Source: Phenylobacterium sp.
GTDB lineage: Bacteria; Pseudomonadota; Alphaproteobacteria; Caulobacterales; Caulobacteraceae
Reading direction: 5' to 3'
DNA length: 64,000 nt
Assembly (NCBI GenBank): GCA_017991675.1
Contig: JAGOQB010000004.1
Span: 124,001-188,000 of the forward strand
A program made the translations under genes and the position numbers. Positions 44,806-53,252 of the stretch are shown here, piece by piece. The notes under the pieces were generated by a model. The model did not search any database. It saw only the letters and a list, made by a program, of their open reading frames with translations, and was not told the DNA's origin. Every line of letters begins with the position of its first letter. Position 1 is the first letter of the stretch.

Positions 44806-45449
44806 AGCGTCACCGCCATGCGATACTCAGACGGAAAGCCGTGGTCGCGCGACAGCTCCGGCGAGCGCAGCTCGGCCAGGATGCGCAGTCCCATCGCCTG
44901 GTAGAAGCCGACCGCCGGATTGTCCGCCAGCACGTCCAGTTGCAGTTCACGGAAGCCCGCCGCCTTGGCGCGGCCGATGGCGGCTTTCAGCAGGTCGCGC
45001 CCCACGCCCTTGCCGCGATGCTGCGGCGGCGTCGACAGCGCATGCAGGTAGTAGACGTCCTCCGGGATGTGCGCGTTGAGATAGCTCGCGGTCTCGGCCC
45101 GCGCCGCCAGCCCGGAATACTGCTCGTAGCTGGCCTTGCCCTGCGCCATCAGGCCCGGCGCGAGCCCCGCTAGATTGGCCTTGAAGGCGTAGAAGTTCGG
45201 CCCGGCGAAGCCGAGCTCGATCCCCAGCAACTCGTCCCCTTGAACCACGGCGGTCGTGCAGGCCGCGCAGAACAGCGTGTCCGGCACGCTCCAGGAGGCG
45301 GTCACCACCTGCTCCAGCAGGCCGTCGACGCCGAATTGATAGTCGTAGCTGACCGGCCCGGTCGCCCGGATCAGCGCCGGGATCAGCGGCGCGAACCGCG
45401 CGGCCTGGTCCTTGTCGACCGGTGCGAGCTGAAGGGTGTTGGCTGTCAC
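44802..45449 (-). CDS. GNAT-family N-acetyltransferase
   Basis: The 215-residue protein starts at GTG 45449 with GGAGG about 6 nt upstream. It has GNAT motif A LHALSTPPQHRGKGVGRDLLKAAIGRAKAAGF, with the acetyl-CoA loop, and DNPAVGFYQAMGLRILAEL for motif B. It is the first gene of a three-gene operon (with a Rossmann-fold protein and an oxidoreductase), all divergent from a TetR regulator. The combination suggests modification of a small organic compound, but substrate and pathway are unknown. Confidence 0.9.
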   Translation of the reverse strand: MTANTLQLAPVDKDQAARFAPLIPALIRATGPVSYDYQFGVDGLLEQVVTASWSVPDTLFCAACTTAVVQGDELLGIELGFAGPNFYAFKANLAGLAPGLMAQGKASYEQYSGLAARAETASYLNAHIPEDVYYLHALSTPPQHRGKGVGRDLLKAAIGRAKAAGFRELQLDVLADNPAVGFYQAMGLRILAELRSPELSRDHGFPSEYRMAVTL

Positions 45450-45472
45450 GTCCGCCTCCGCTAAATCTGTTG

Positions 45473-45504
45473 TTACGATCTGTAAGTTACGAATCGTAAG
45501 TTAT
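45473..45504. promoter_or_regulatory. Candidate TetR operator between divergent acetyltransferase and regulator
   Basis: A 13-bp palindrome TTACGA-A-TCGTAA at 45487-45499 is flanked by a further TTACGAT at 45473-45479, which also pairs with ATCGTAA (45493-45499). GTAAGTTA occurs twice (45482-45489, 45496-45503). The site lies between the two starts, 45449 and 45547, as expected for a TetR repressor controlling itself and the divergent operon. Confidence 0.72.
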
Positions 45505-45546
45505 GCAGGACACGCTCGCTGTCAAGCGGCGTGGAAGGGAGCAAGG

Positions 45547-46125
45547 GTGTCAGGCAGGCGCATGCCGCGTGATCAGCGGCGCAACCAGCTTCTGGAGACG
45601 GCGGCGGCCATCGTCCGCGCCGAGGGCACCGACGCGCTCACCCTGGCCCGGCTGGCCGAGCAGGCCGGCGTCACCAAGCCCATCGCCTACGAGCACTTCG
45701 GCACGCGAGCCGGCCTGCTGATCGCGCTCTACCGTTACTTCGACGCCCGCCAGGCCCAGGCCGTCGAGACCGCGCTGGCCGCCCAGGCCCGAACCCTTGA
45801 GGACGTGGTCGAGATCCTCAGCGCCGCCTACGTCGACTGCGTGCTGCAGGCCGGGCCGGAGTTCGGCGCCATCGCTGCGGCGCTGTCGGCCAGCGAGGAG
45901 ATGGACGATTTCCGCCAGGCCCTGCGCGAGGGCTATGTCGATCAGTACCTGGCCGCGCTGGCCAGGTTCGTCCCGCTGCCGGGTCCCGAGGGCCGCGCCG
46001 TGCTGCTGGGCGTGATCGGCGCCGCTGACATACTTTCCCAGGCCGCCGCCGCCGGACGGATGAGCCGCGTCGAGGCGATCGCGGCCCTGTCGCGCATTAT
46101 GCTGGGCGCGCTTCGCCCGTCCTAG
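45547..46125 (+). CDS. TetR/AcrR-family transcriptional regulator
   Basis: Starting at GTG 45547 with GGGAG upstream, the 192-residue protein has a TetR helix-turn-helix: ALTLARLAEQAGVTKPIAYEHFGTRAGLLIALYRYF (about residues 30-65), and a helical C-terminal ligand domain. A typical TetR length. It is divergent from the acetyltransferase/Rossmann/oxidoreductase operon and a palindromic site lies between them, so it probably represses that operon and itself; the inducer is unknown. An earlier GTG at 45436 would overlap that operator and is unlikely. Confidence 0.88.
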   Translation: MSGRRMPRDQRRNQLLETAAAIVRAEGTDALTLARLAEQAGVTKPIAYEHFGTRAGLLIALYRYFDARQAQAVETALAAQARTLEDVVEILSAAYVDCVLQAGPEFGAIAAALSASEEMDDFRQALREGYVDQYLAALARFVPLPGPEGRAVLLGVIGAADILSQAAAAGRMSRVEAIAALSRIMLGALRPS

Positions 46126-46166
46126 CCCCTGTCCCGGTTGGCAAGCCAACCGGGATGAACAGGGTC

Positions 46167-46231
46167 GATTCTTTGAGTTTAGAGCCCTTCTTATCCACTC
46201 ACGATGATCCATCGTGAGTGGGAAGGGCTCT
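46167..46231. repeat. Long perfect hairpin and repeat element at the MFS gene 3' end
   Basis: AGAGCCCTTC (46181-46190) pairs with GAAGGGCTCT (46222-46231) and CCACTCACGATG (46195-46206) with CATCGTGAGTGG (46210-46221): a 22-bp stem with a 4-nt bulge and 3-nt loop. The MFS stop codon lies within it. The preceding GATTCTTTGAGTTTAGAGC is similar to a sequence at about 56897-56917, so it is a dispersed element. Possibly a bidirectional terminator. Confidence 0.8.
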
Positions 46232-47617
46232 AGCCGCGGTCAGGCCGAACGCCGCCCAGACCCCGGCGACCGCCAGCGGCAGCACCGCGACGAACACCCA
46301 TAGCCCCGCCGAGCGGGCGCTGGCTTCGCTCAGCCCCTCTGAGAAGCCGACCAGGTTGGCGACCGCCCCGGCCGCCGCCGCGCCGACCGCCGATCCGGTC
46401 AACCGCACCGTGGTCATCGCCGCCGCGCCGATGGCGCGCTCGTCGCCCTCCGGCAGCGAGGCCAGGATGCGCTGGCTCATGAACGCCCATGAGAGGCCAA
46501 AACCGCCGCCCAGGAACAGGCCGGCCACCACCACGCCGACGACCGACGCAGACGGCATGGTCAACGCTGCGAACGCCACGCCCACGGTGGCGACGATCGC
46601 CCCCAGCCGGATCATCCGCCGCGGCCAGGCGCCGGTCAGGTGCGCCACCAGCAGGCCCATCACCGTCCAGGCCGCCGCCTCGCCGGCGATCACATAGCCG
46701 GCCTCCAGCGCCGTCAGCCCGGCCAGCTTCTGCAGGATCGCCGGGCCGTAGATCGCAAAGCCCATCGAGGCGACGGTGAGCAGGAACATTGCGGCGAACC
46801 CCGCCCCCGGGATGGTGGCCAGGTCGCTCGCCCCCTTCGGCAGCAGCCGGGTGCGCGCGCGCCCGTCGAACCAGACGGTGAACGCCAGCACCGCGCAGCC
46901 CAGCGCCGTCAGCAGCCCCGAGCGGAGGAAGTCGCGGGCCATGTCGGCCAGGCCGATGGCCATGACCCCGGCGGCGATCAGGGCCAGCTGCGGCCAGGCG
47001 ACCTTCGCGCCCTGATCGCCGCGGTCGCTGGGCAGCATCACATAGGCCGCCCAGGCCACGCCCGCGCCCTGGATCGCGAACAGCCAGAACACCCAGCGCC
47101 AGGCCCCGAGATCGGCGAAAATCCCGCCGATCAGCGGCCCCAGCAGGCTGGCCACGCCCCAGATCGCGGTGATCGTCGCATAGACCCGCGGCAGCAGCCG
47201 GTCGGGGAACATCAGGCCGATGGCCACCGAACAGAACCCGACCACCCAGCCGCCGCCCAGGCCCTGCAGCACCCGCCCGACCAGGAAGCTGGCGATGTCG
47301 GGGCCGCCGGCGCTGAGCGCGCAGCCGACCGCATAGAGCACCGCCGCCGCCGCGGTCGCCCGCCGCAGACCGAAGCGCAGGCCAAGCAGGCCCGAACTCG
47401 CCCCGGCCAGCACCGAACCCAGCAGGAACCCCGCCGTCGCCCAGCCGAAATAGGCGTAGCCGCCGAGGTCGGCGCCGACGCTGGGCATGATCGTGGCCGT
47501 CACCATGGAGTCGGCGGCGCTGATCCAGACGCCCAGGCAGATCAGCACGAAGCGCGACAGCCGCCCCTCGCCCACCACGTCGGCCCAGCTTCCGTCCGCA
47601 CGCGACGCCCCAGCCAT
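46199..47617 (-). CDS. MFS transporter (DHA2/14-TMS-like drug efflux type)
   Basis: The 472-residue protein has about fourteen membrane segments and MFS loop motifs: [23 protein letters not shown] between helices 2 and 3 (motif A-like), [24 protein letters not shown] (motif C-like glycine-rich helix), and [21 protein letters not shown] at the N-terminus, which resembles DHA2 drug:H+ antiporters. GGAGG lies 7 nt before the ATG and overlaps the palindrome TTGTCAAATG, so binding of a regulator there would block translation or transcription. Likely exports a toxic organic compound; the substrate is unknown. Confidence 0.92.
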   Translation of the reverse strand: MAGASRADGSWADVVGEGRLSRFVLICLGVWISAADSMVTATIMPSVGADLGGYAYFGWATAGFLLGSVLAGASSGLLGLRFGLRRATAAAAVLYAVGCALSAGGPDIASFLVGRVLQGLGGGWVVGFCSVAIGLMFPDRLLPRVYATITAIWGVASLLGPLIGGIFADLGAWRWVFWLFAIQGAGVAWAAYVMLPSDRGDQGAKVAWPQLALIAAGVMAIGLADMARDFLRSGLLTALGCAVLAFTVWFDGRARTRLLPKGASDLATIPGAGFAAMFLLTVASMGFAIYGPAILQKLAGLTALEAGYVIAGEAAAWTVMGLLVAHLTGAWPRRMIRLGAIVATVGVAFAALTMPSASVVGVVVAGLFLGGGFGLSWAFMSQRILASLPEGDERAIGAAAMTTVRLTGSAVGAAAAGAVANLVGFSEGLSEASARSAGLWVFVAVLPLAVAGVWAAFGLTAARALPTHDGSS

Positions 47618-47690
47618 TTGACAACCTCCAACTACGCATATTTGCGCTAGACCCGGCGCACGGGTTTTGCAATCATCTATTTGTCAAATG
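47615..47690. promoter_or_regulatory. Symmetric operator pair between MFS gene and its divergent regulator
   Basis: CATTTGACAA (47615-47624) and TTGTCAAATG (47681-47690) are exact inverted copies, each containing the start codon of the adjacent gene. The right copy includes a full palindrome ATTTG-T-CAAAT (47679-47689). The 56-bp space between them carries the two promoters. This suggests one regulator dimer or tetramer controlling both genes. Confidence 0.7.
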
Positions 47691-48329
47691 CACAGCACAT
47701 CCGACCAGATCCTTCTGCTGCTCAAGAGCAAGGGCCCGGCCCAGACCAAGGCGATCGCCGAGGCCATGGGCGTCACCCGCCAGGCCGCCCGCCTGCAAAT
47801 GGAAAAACTGCACGCCGAGGGCCTGGTCGAGCACGTCACCGAACGCATGGGGGTCGGCCGGCCGCGCCGCTCCTGGTCGCTGAGCGCCAAGGGCGACGAG
47901 CGGTTCCCCAACACCCACGCCCAACTGACCGTCGAACTGCTCGACGCCGTCCGCAGCGAGTTCGGCGACGAGGGCCTGGACCGCCTGGTGGCGCGGCGCG
48001 AACGCGCCATCGAGGTCGGCTACCGCCGGGCGCTCGCCGCCGCCGACACCCTGGAGCAGAAGCTGGAGCGGCTGGCCGCCGTGCGCGCCGCCGAAGGCTA
48101 CATGGCCGAGTGGACCCCGCTGGCCGAAGGCGGCTTCCTGCTGATCGAAAATCACTGTCCGATCTGCGCGGCGGCCACCGCCTGCCAGGGCTTCTGCCGC
48201 TCGGAGTTGGACCTGTTCCGCGCCATGCTCGCCCCGGCCGGCGTCGAGCGCACCGACCACATCCTGGCGGGCGCGCGGCGCTGCGCCTACCTTGTCACCC
48301 CATGGACATCGTCGCCTTCGAGCACCTGA
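47688..48329 (+). CDS. Winged-helix regulator with Cys-rich putative Fe-S site (SufR/DeoR-like)
   Basis: The 213-residue protein starts at ATG 47688 with no ribosome site, so it may be leaderless. The N-terminal winged helix is STSDQILLLLKSKGPAQTKAIAEAMGVTRQAARLQMEKLHAEGLVEHVTE. The C-terminal part has Cys157, Cys160, Cys166, Cys170 and Cys199 (ENHCPICAAATACQGFCRSELDLF ... DHILAGARRCAYLV), the pattern of SufR-like Fe-S or metal-sensing regulators. Divergent from the MFS transporter with matching operator repeats, so it probably senses an oxidant, metal or drug and controls the efflux gene. The true ligand is unknown. Confidence 0.85.
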   Translation: MHSTSDQILLLLKSKGPAQTKAIAEAMGVTRQAARLQMEKLHAEGLVEHVTERMGVGRPRRSWSLSAKGDERFPNTHAQLTVELLDAVRSEFGDEGLDRLVARRERAIEVGYRRALAAADTLEQKLERLAAVRAAEGYMAEWTPLAEGGFLLIENHCPICAAATACQGFCRSELDLFRAMLAPAGVERTDHILAGARRCAYLVTPWTSSPSST

Positions 48330-48850
48330 CCGCCGCCCAGCGCGCCGACTGCGCGCGGATCCTGCGCGAGGCCTTCGCCCACATCCCGGCCTATCAGGAG
48401 GACGGCGAGGCCGAGGCCGAGGTCGAGACCTTTCTCACCGTCCCCGAACGGTTCGCCTTGGCCGCCCTCGACGGGCAGACGGTGGTCGGCCTGATCGGCG
48501 GCATCGACACCTACAGCCACGCCGCCGAGCTGCATCCGCTGGCGGTCGATCCGCGCCGTCACGGCCAGGGGATCGGGGCGGCGCTGACCGCGGCGCTGGA
48601 GGCCCGCGTGGCGGCCATGGGCAAGCTGACCGTCTATCTCGGCACGGACGACGAGGTCGGCGGCACCAGCCTGTTCGGGGCCGACATCTTCCCAGGCGCC
48701 CTGGCCAAGCTGGCGCAGATCGCCCCGACCGGCGGCCACCCGTTCTTCTTCTACCGCAAGCTCGGCTACGAACCGGTCGGCGTGGTGCCGGACGCCAACG
48801 GCTTCGGCCGCCCGGACCTCTTGATGGCCAAGCGGGTTGCGCGCCCCTAA
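48302..48850 (+). CDS. AAC(6')-like aminoglycoside N-acetyltransferase family GNAT protein
   Basis: The 182-residue protein has the GNAT core: HPLAVDPRRHGQGIGAALTAALEARVAAMGKLTVYLGTDDEVGGTSLFGADIFPG. The TVYLGTDDExGGTSL stretch is typical of AAC(6') aminoglycoside acetyltransferases, with PFFFYRKLGYEPVGVVPDANGFGRPD at the C-terminus. Family resemblance only; resistance activity is not shown and natural substrates of chromosomal members are often unknown. It starts 28 bp before the end of the upstream regulator, so both are probably translated from one mRNA. The stop shares CTAA with the convergent hydrolase. Confidence 0.82.
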   Translation: MDIVAFEHLTAAQRADCARILREAFAHIPAYQEDGEAEAEVETFLTVPERFALAALDGQTVVGLIGGIDTYSHAAELHPLAVDPRRHGQGIGAALTAALEARVAAMGKLTVYLGTDDEVGGTSLFGADIFPGALAKLAQIAPTGGHPFFFYRKLGYEPVGVVPDANGFGRPDLLMAKRVARP

Positions 48851-50577
48851 CTCGGGATCGGCATCTGGAAGTTCGGCGACCAGTGCGTCGCCGTGCCGGC
48901 GCTGACGTACCAGGCCAGCAGCAGCGCGCAGATCAGCGCCCCGGGCAGATGACTGCCGGTCCGCCGCCACGTGAACACCGTGATCACCCCGACCAGCGCC
49001 ATCAACGGCACGAACTGGATGGCGATGATCGTGTTCAGCGGCTCGGCCATCGCCAGCCGGCCGGTCAGGAACAGCGCCCCGTACTGGATCGCCAACAGCA
49101 CCGCGAACCCCAGCGACATCGCCGCCATGCCGGCGAAATAGTGGCTCCAGCGCCCCTCGCCCGCCACCGCCAGCCGCCCATGCAGTCCGCGCAGGGCGAC
49201 CACGAAGAACACCGTCCACAGCGGCAGATAGGCCAGCGCAAAACCGAAATGGCGCATGTCGAGCGGCTTCAGCCCCACGATCCAGAAGCGGTAGTCGACG
49301 TGCAGGACGCCCGCGACGACGGCCAGGGTCAGGTAGCCCGCCGTCACAGTGAGCAGCGCGATCGCCGCCGACCTCGGCCAGTCGGCGCCCGCCTGCGGCC
49401 GCGGGGCCTTGGTCGCCAGCCCGATGACCAGGGTCAGGGCGGCTCCGCCGAGCGCCCAGACCAGCAGCTGGTTGGTGATCCACTGCGGATAGAGCGGCGT
49501 CGGCAGGGCCAGCATCCCCAGCTTCATGAGCGGGAAGAAGGTCACCGCCGGCAGCGCCGCGGTCGCCGCGAAGAACAGCCACCAGCGCCGGTCCCGGCGC
49601 GGCGCGGCCGGCCCCATCGCCTGCGGCCGCCGGTCGAGCCGGTGCAGCCAGCGCACGCTGAGCAGGATCTCGAACACCGCCAGCAGCACCGCCGCCATCC
49701 CGGCGAAGGCGATCAGGGTTCCGATCTCCTTCCAGAACCAGATCTGGTCCCCGGCCGGCCGCGGCCGCGCCTCGCCGTCGAGCGTGCGCTGAAACCAGTC
49801 GATGGTCGGCGCTACGCCGCCGGTCGAAAAGTGCTCCCAAGGGTGCGTAACCGGCGGCACGTACAGCACATGCGCCGTACCCGACGCGACGTCGCCATAG
49901 ACGCGGCCCGGAACGATCGGCTCCTGGGTCCCGAACAACGCCTGCATGGCCGGCGAGCGCGGAACCTCGAACCCGCGCGGGACCTGCCACATCAGCTCGG
50001 CGAACTCGTCATAGCCGCCGAACACCACGGCCAGGTTCCGCAACTCGGCCCTGGCCTTGGAGCCGAACACAGCCCCGATCGCCGGGGTGGAGCCGACCAG
50101 CACCGCGGCGCGATAGCCGTCTGGATCGGACGCCGCCGCGCCCACCACCGGCCCGCCGCCCAGGCTGTGCCCGGCCAGGCCGATATTGGCCTTGTCGACC
50201 TGCGGCAGACTCTTGAGGTAGCGCAGCGCCGCCGGCCCGCCGAAGTCGTTGGCCCCGACAATGGCGTCGGAATAACCGTGCCCAGGCTGGTCCATGGCCA
50301 CCACCACGAAGCCGCGACGCGCCAGTTCGATGGCGAAGGCCGACTGCATCTCGCGGGTGTTGATATAACCGTGGCTCAGCAGCACCCCCGGCGCCGGATG
50401 CTCCGCCGTCGCCGAGGCCGGCGTATAGACCAGCGCCGCCAGCGTGGTTCCCCGGTCGCCGGCGAACCGCACGTCGCGCACGCTCACCCCACCCGCCGTC
50501 TGCACCAGCCAGGCCAGCAGCGCGCCGGTCAGGATCACCGCCAGGCCGCCGACCAGTCCCAGCCACGCCTTGCCCAT
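48847..50577 (-). CDS. Alpha/beta hydrolase with C-terminal multi-pass membrane domain
   Basis: The 576-residue protein has an N-terminal membrane anchor (residues 6-26), an alpha/beta-hydrolase domain with DQPGHGYSD, GHSLGGG (Ser138), a probable Asp in GGYDEFAEL and His in VPPVTHPWEHF, then about seven membrane helices (from about 265). Hydrolase-plus-membrane fusions of this type are known but uncharacterised; an envelope lipase or esterase is plausible. The stop shares CTAA with the convergent acetyltransferase. It is divergent from ptsP. Confidence 0.87.
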   Translation of the reverse strand: MGKAWLGLVGGLAVILTGALLAWLVQTAGGVSVRDVRFAGDRGTTLAALVYTPASATAEHPAPGVLLSHGYINTREMQSAFAIELARRGFVVVAMDQPGHGYSDAIVGANDFGGPAALRYLKSLPQVDKANIGLAGHSLGGGPVVGAAASDPDGYRAAVLVGSTPAIGAVFGSKARAELRNLAVVFGGYDEFAELMWQVPRGFEVPRSPAMQALFGTQEPIVPGRVYGDVASGTAHVLYVPPVTHPWEHFSTGGVAPTIDWFQRTLDGEARPRPAGDQIWFWKEIGTLIAFAGMAAVLLAVFEILLSVRWLHRLDRRPQAMGPAAPRRDRRWWLFFAATAALPAVTFFPLMKLGMLALPTPLYPQWITNQLLVWALGGAALTLVIGLATKAPRPQAGADWPRSAAIALLTVTAGYLTLAVVAGVLHVDYRFWIVGLKPLDMRHFGFALAYLPLWTVFFVVALRGLHGRLAVAGEGRWSHYFAGMAAMSLGFAVLLAIQYGALFLTGRLAMAEPLNTIIAIQFVPLMALVGVITVFTWRRTGSHLPGALICALLLAWYVSAGTATHWSPNFQMPIPS

Positions 50578-50823
50578 CGCCCGCCCCGAACGTTGTTATG
50601 CCGGAACTATGAGCGCGGCCGCCCCCTTCGCGCAATCGCCCGCAAATGCCTTCTTTTTAGGCGCCCAGGCCGCCGAGCCGCGGGATTTGTCCGAGCACGG
50701 CCGATCTCGCCGACGCCTCGCGTACAGCCGCGCTCACAAAGTCGTCCCGCCCTGTTTTCGTCTCCGTTCCGACGCGCAAAGCTGCTAGGAGGCGATTAGG
50801 GAAAAGGGAGAGAAACTCACCTG
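50578..50823. promoter_or_regulatory. Divergent promoter region of the hydrolase and ptsP
   Basis: 246 bp without a gene. GGGAGAG about 10 nt before ATG 50824 is the ptsP ribosome site. No repeat or clear hexamer is visible. Confidence 0.4.
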
Positions 50824-53082
50824 ATGGCCACGCCGGGGATCGCGGTTCGGGGACAACGCAGTCTGCTGCGGCAGATTCGCGAAGCGCTCGCCTCGGGCGG
50901 GCCGGCCCAATCGCGCCTGGACGTCGTGGTCCGGATCATCGCCCGCTCGATGGTCGCCGAGGTCTGCTCGCTCTACATGCGCCGCGCCAGCGGCGACATG
51001 GAGCTGTTCGCCACCGAGGGCCTGGACCCCGGCGCCGTCCACGTCACCCGCATGAAGCCCGGCGAGGGTCTGGTCGGCGAGATCATGCGCCTCGGCCGGC
51101 CGCTGAACCTGTCCGACGCGCCCAACCATCCGGCCTTCTCCTATCGCCCGGAGACCGGCGAAGACCCGTTCCACGCCTTCATGGGCGTGCCGCTGCTGCG
51201 CGGCGGCCGCGCGATCGGCGTGCTGGTCGTCCAGAACCGCACCGAGCGGGTCTATACCGACGACGAGGTCGAGGACCTGCAGATCGTCGCCATGGTGCTG
51301 GCCGAAATGGTCGCCGGCAGCGAGCTGGAGGGCGAGCTCAAGGGCGTCGAGATCGCGCCTCACCGGCCCGAGCGGCTGATCGGCTCGCGCTTCGCTGACG
51401 GCCTAGCGCTCGGCGTCGCCGTCCTGCACGAACCGCCGGTCGCCCCCTCGCAGCTCTTGGCCGAAGACGTCGTCGCCGAAGAGACCCGCCTGAAGACGGC
51501 GATCCTCGGCCTGCAGGCGCAGATCGACGACATGCTGACCGGCGAGCACGGCCTGGTCGACGCCTCCTACGAGGTGCTCGAAACCTACAGGATGTTCGCC
51601 CACGACCGCGGCTGGAACCGCAGCCTGGAGGACGCGGTCCGCAACGGCCTCACCGCCGAGGCTGCGGTCGAGCGGGTCCGCTCCGAGCACCGCGCCCGCC
51701 TGGGCCAGGCCCGCGATCCCTATCTGCGCGAGCGCCTGCACGACTTCGAGGACCTGGCCGACCGGCTGCTGCGCCACCTGTCGGGCGACGGGCACGCCGC
51801 CCGCGACCTGCCCGAGAACGCCATCCTGATCGCGCGGAACCTCGGCCCCGCCGACCTGCTCGAATACGACCGCACCAAGCTGGCCGGCCTGCTGCTGGAG
51901 GAGGGCTCCTCGGCCAGCCACGCGGCGATCGTCGCCCGCGCGCTCGACATTCCCTGCGTCGGTCGCCTGCCCGGCCTGCGCGACAAGGTTTCGGAGGGCG
52001 ACCCGGTCATCGTCGACGCCGAGACCGGCGAGGCCTATCTGCGCCCGCGCGTCGACGTCGTGAAAGCGCTGCACGCCCGGCTTGAGGTGCGCCTGCAACG
52101 GCGCGCCGAATTCGCCAAGCTGCGCGACACCCCGGCCTTCACCCGCGACGGGGCCAAGGTCACCCTGCTGATGAACGCCGGGCTGGACGTCGATCTCGAC
52201 ATCCTCGGCGAGACCGGCGCTGAGGGCATCGGCCTCTTTCGCACCGAGTTCCAGTTCATGGTCGCCGAGGAGATGCCGCGCTTCAACGCGCAGACCGCGC
52301 TCTACGGCCGGGTGATGGACGCCGCCGGCGACCGGCCGGTGACCTTCCGCACCCTCGACCTCGGCGGCGACAAGGTGCTGCCGTACCTGGAGGCCGAGCG
52401 CGAGGAGAACCCCGCTCTTGGCTGGCGCGCAATCCGCATGGGCCTGGACCGCCCGGCCCTGCTGCGCCTGCAGCTGCGCGCCCTGATCGCCGCCGCCCGC
52501 GGCCGGCCGCTGCGCATCATGTTCCCGCTGGTCGCCAGCGTGGACGAGTTCCGCGCCGCCCGCGCCCTGGTCGATCACGAGGTCGCCTGGGCCCAGCGCC
52601 GCGGCCGCCCGGCCCCCTCCCGCCTCGACGTCGGGGCGATGATCGAGGCGCCGGCGGTGGTCTGGCACCTGGACGCTTTGCTTCCGATGACTGATTTCGT
52701 CAGCGTCGGCACCAACGACCTGATGCAATATCTGTTCGCCGCCGACCGCGGGAACCCGCGGGTGTCGGACCGCTACGACTTCCTCTCGCCGCCGGCCCTG
52801 CGGGCGCTTGAGGTGATCCAGAAGGCCTGCGAGGAGACCGGCACGCCCGTCTCCGTGTGCGGCGAGATGGCGGGCCGACCGCTGGAGGCGTTCGCCCTTG
52901 TCGCGCTTGGGTTTGATCGCCTGTCCATGCCGCCGGCCGGCATCGGTCCGGTCAAGCAGATGGTGCTGTCCTGCGACCGCGAGGCGGCCCGCCGCGGCGT
53001 CACCGCCCTGCTTCGCACCTCGGCCGGATCGGTCCGGAACGAGATCGAAACCCTCGCCCGAAAATTGTATTTGGCCATCTGA
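50824..53082 (+). CDS. ptsP: PtsP, enzyme I of the nitrogen phosphotransferase system (EI-Ntr)
   Basis: The 752-residue protein has an N-terminal GAF domain (about residues 20-165), a PEP-utiliser N domain, the phospho-His domain GSSASHAAIVARALDIPCVG with active His366, and a C-terminal PEP-binding barrel (GIGLFRTEFQFM, DVGAMIEAPAVVW, FVSVGTNDLMQYLFAADRGN, VSVCGEMAG). EI-Ntr transfers phosphate from PEP to NPr and on to EIIA-Ntr, sensing nitrogen status through GAF; in Caulobacter it links glutamine and (p)ppGpp to CtrA control. The stop is followed by a palindrome and the RodZ-like gene. Confidence 0.95.
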   Translation: MATPGIAVRGQRSLLRQIREALASGGPAQSRLDVVVRIIARSMVAEVCSLYMRRASGDMELFATEGLDPGAVHVTRMKPGEGLVGEIMRLGRPLNLSDAPNHPAFSYRPETGEDPFHAFMGVPLLRGGRAIGVLVVQNRTERVYTDDEVEDLQIVAMVLAEMVAGSELEGELKGVEIAPHRPERLIGSRFADGLALGVAVLHEPPVAPSQLLAEDVVAEETRLKTAILGLQAQIDDMLTGEHGLVDASYEVLETYRMFAHDRGWNRSLEDAVRNGLTAEAAVERVRSEHRARLGQARDPYLRERLHDFEDLADRLLRHLSGDGHAARDLPENAILIARNLGPADLLEYDRTKLAGLLLEEGSSASHAAIVARALDIPCVGRLPGLRDKVSEGDPVIVDAETGEAYLRPRVDVVKALHARLEVRLQRRAEFAKLRDTPAFTRDGAKVTLLMNAGLDVDLDILGETGAEGIGLFRTEFQFMVAEEMPRFNAQTALYGRVMDAAGDRPVTFRTLDLGGDKVLPYLEAEREENPALGWRAIRMGLDRPALLRLQLRALIAAARGRPLRIMFPLVASVDEFRAARALVDHEVAWAQRRGRPAPSRLDVGAMIEAPAVVWHLDALLPMTDFVSVGTNDLMQYLFAADRGNPRVSDRYDFLSPPALRALEVIQKACEETGTPVSVCGEMAGRPLEAFALVALGFDRLSMPPAGIGPVKQMVLSCDREAARRGVTALLRTSAGSVRNEIETLARKLYLAI

Positions 53083-53130
53083 AACAGGCTTCACCGGGGA
53101 CGCTGCGTCGCACCCCTGCGCCCGATTAGC

Positions 53131-53147
53131 GCATTGAATTTCAATGC
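53131..53147. promoter_or_regulatory. Perfect 17-bp palindrome between ptsP and the RodZ-like gene
   Basis: GCATTGAATTTCAATGC at 53131-53147 is a perfect palindrome with a central T. It lies about 50 bp after the ptsP stop and 106 bp before the next gene. No T tract, so more likely an operator than a terminator. Confidence 0.5.
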
Positions 53148-53252
53148 CTAGGGTGATACTCACAACCCAATATTAAGACCTTTACTGTAAATCTGGCAGG
53201 GCGCGACTTCGCCTTTAGATCGTAAACGCTAGCAAGAGGCGCCAAAGTAGCC

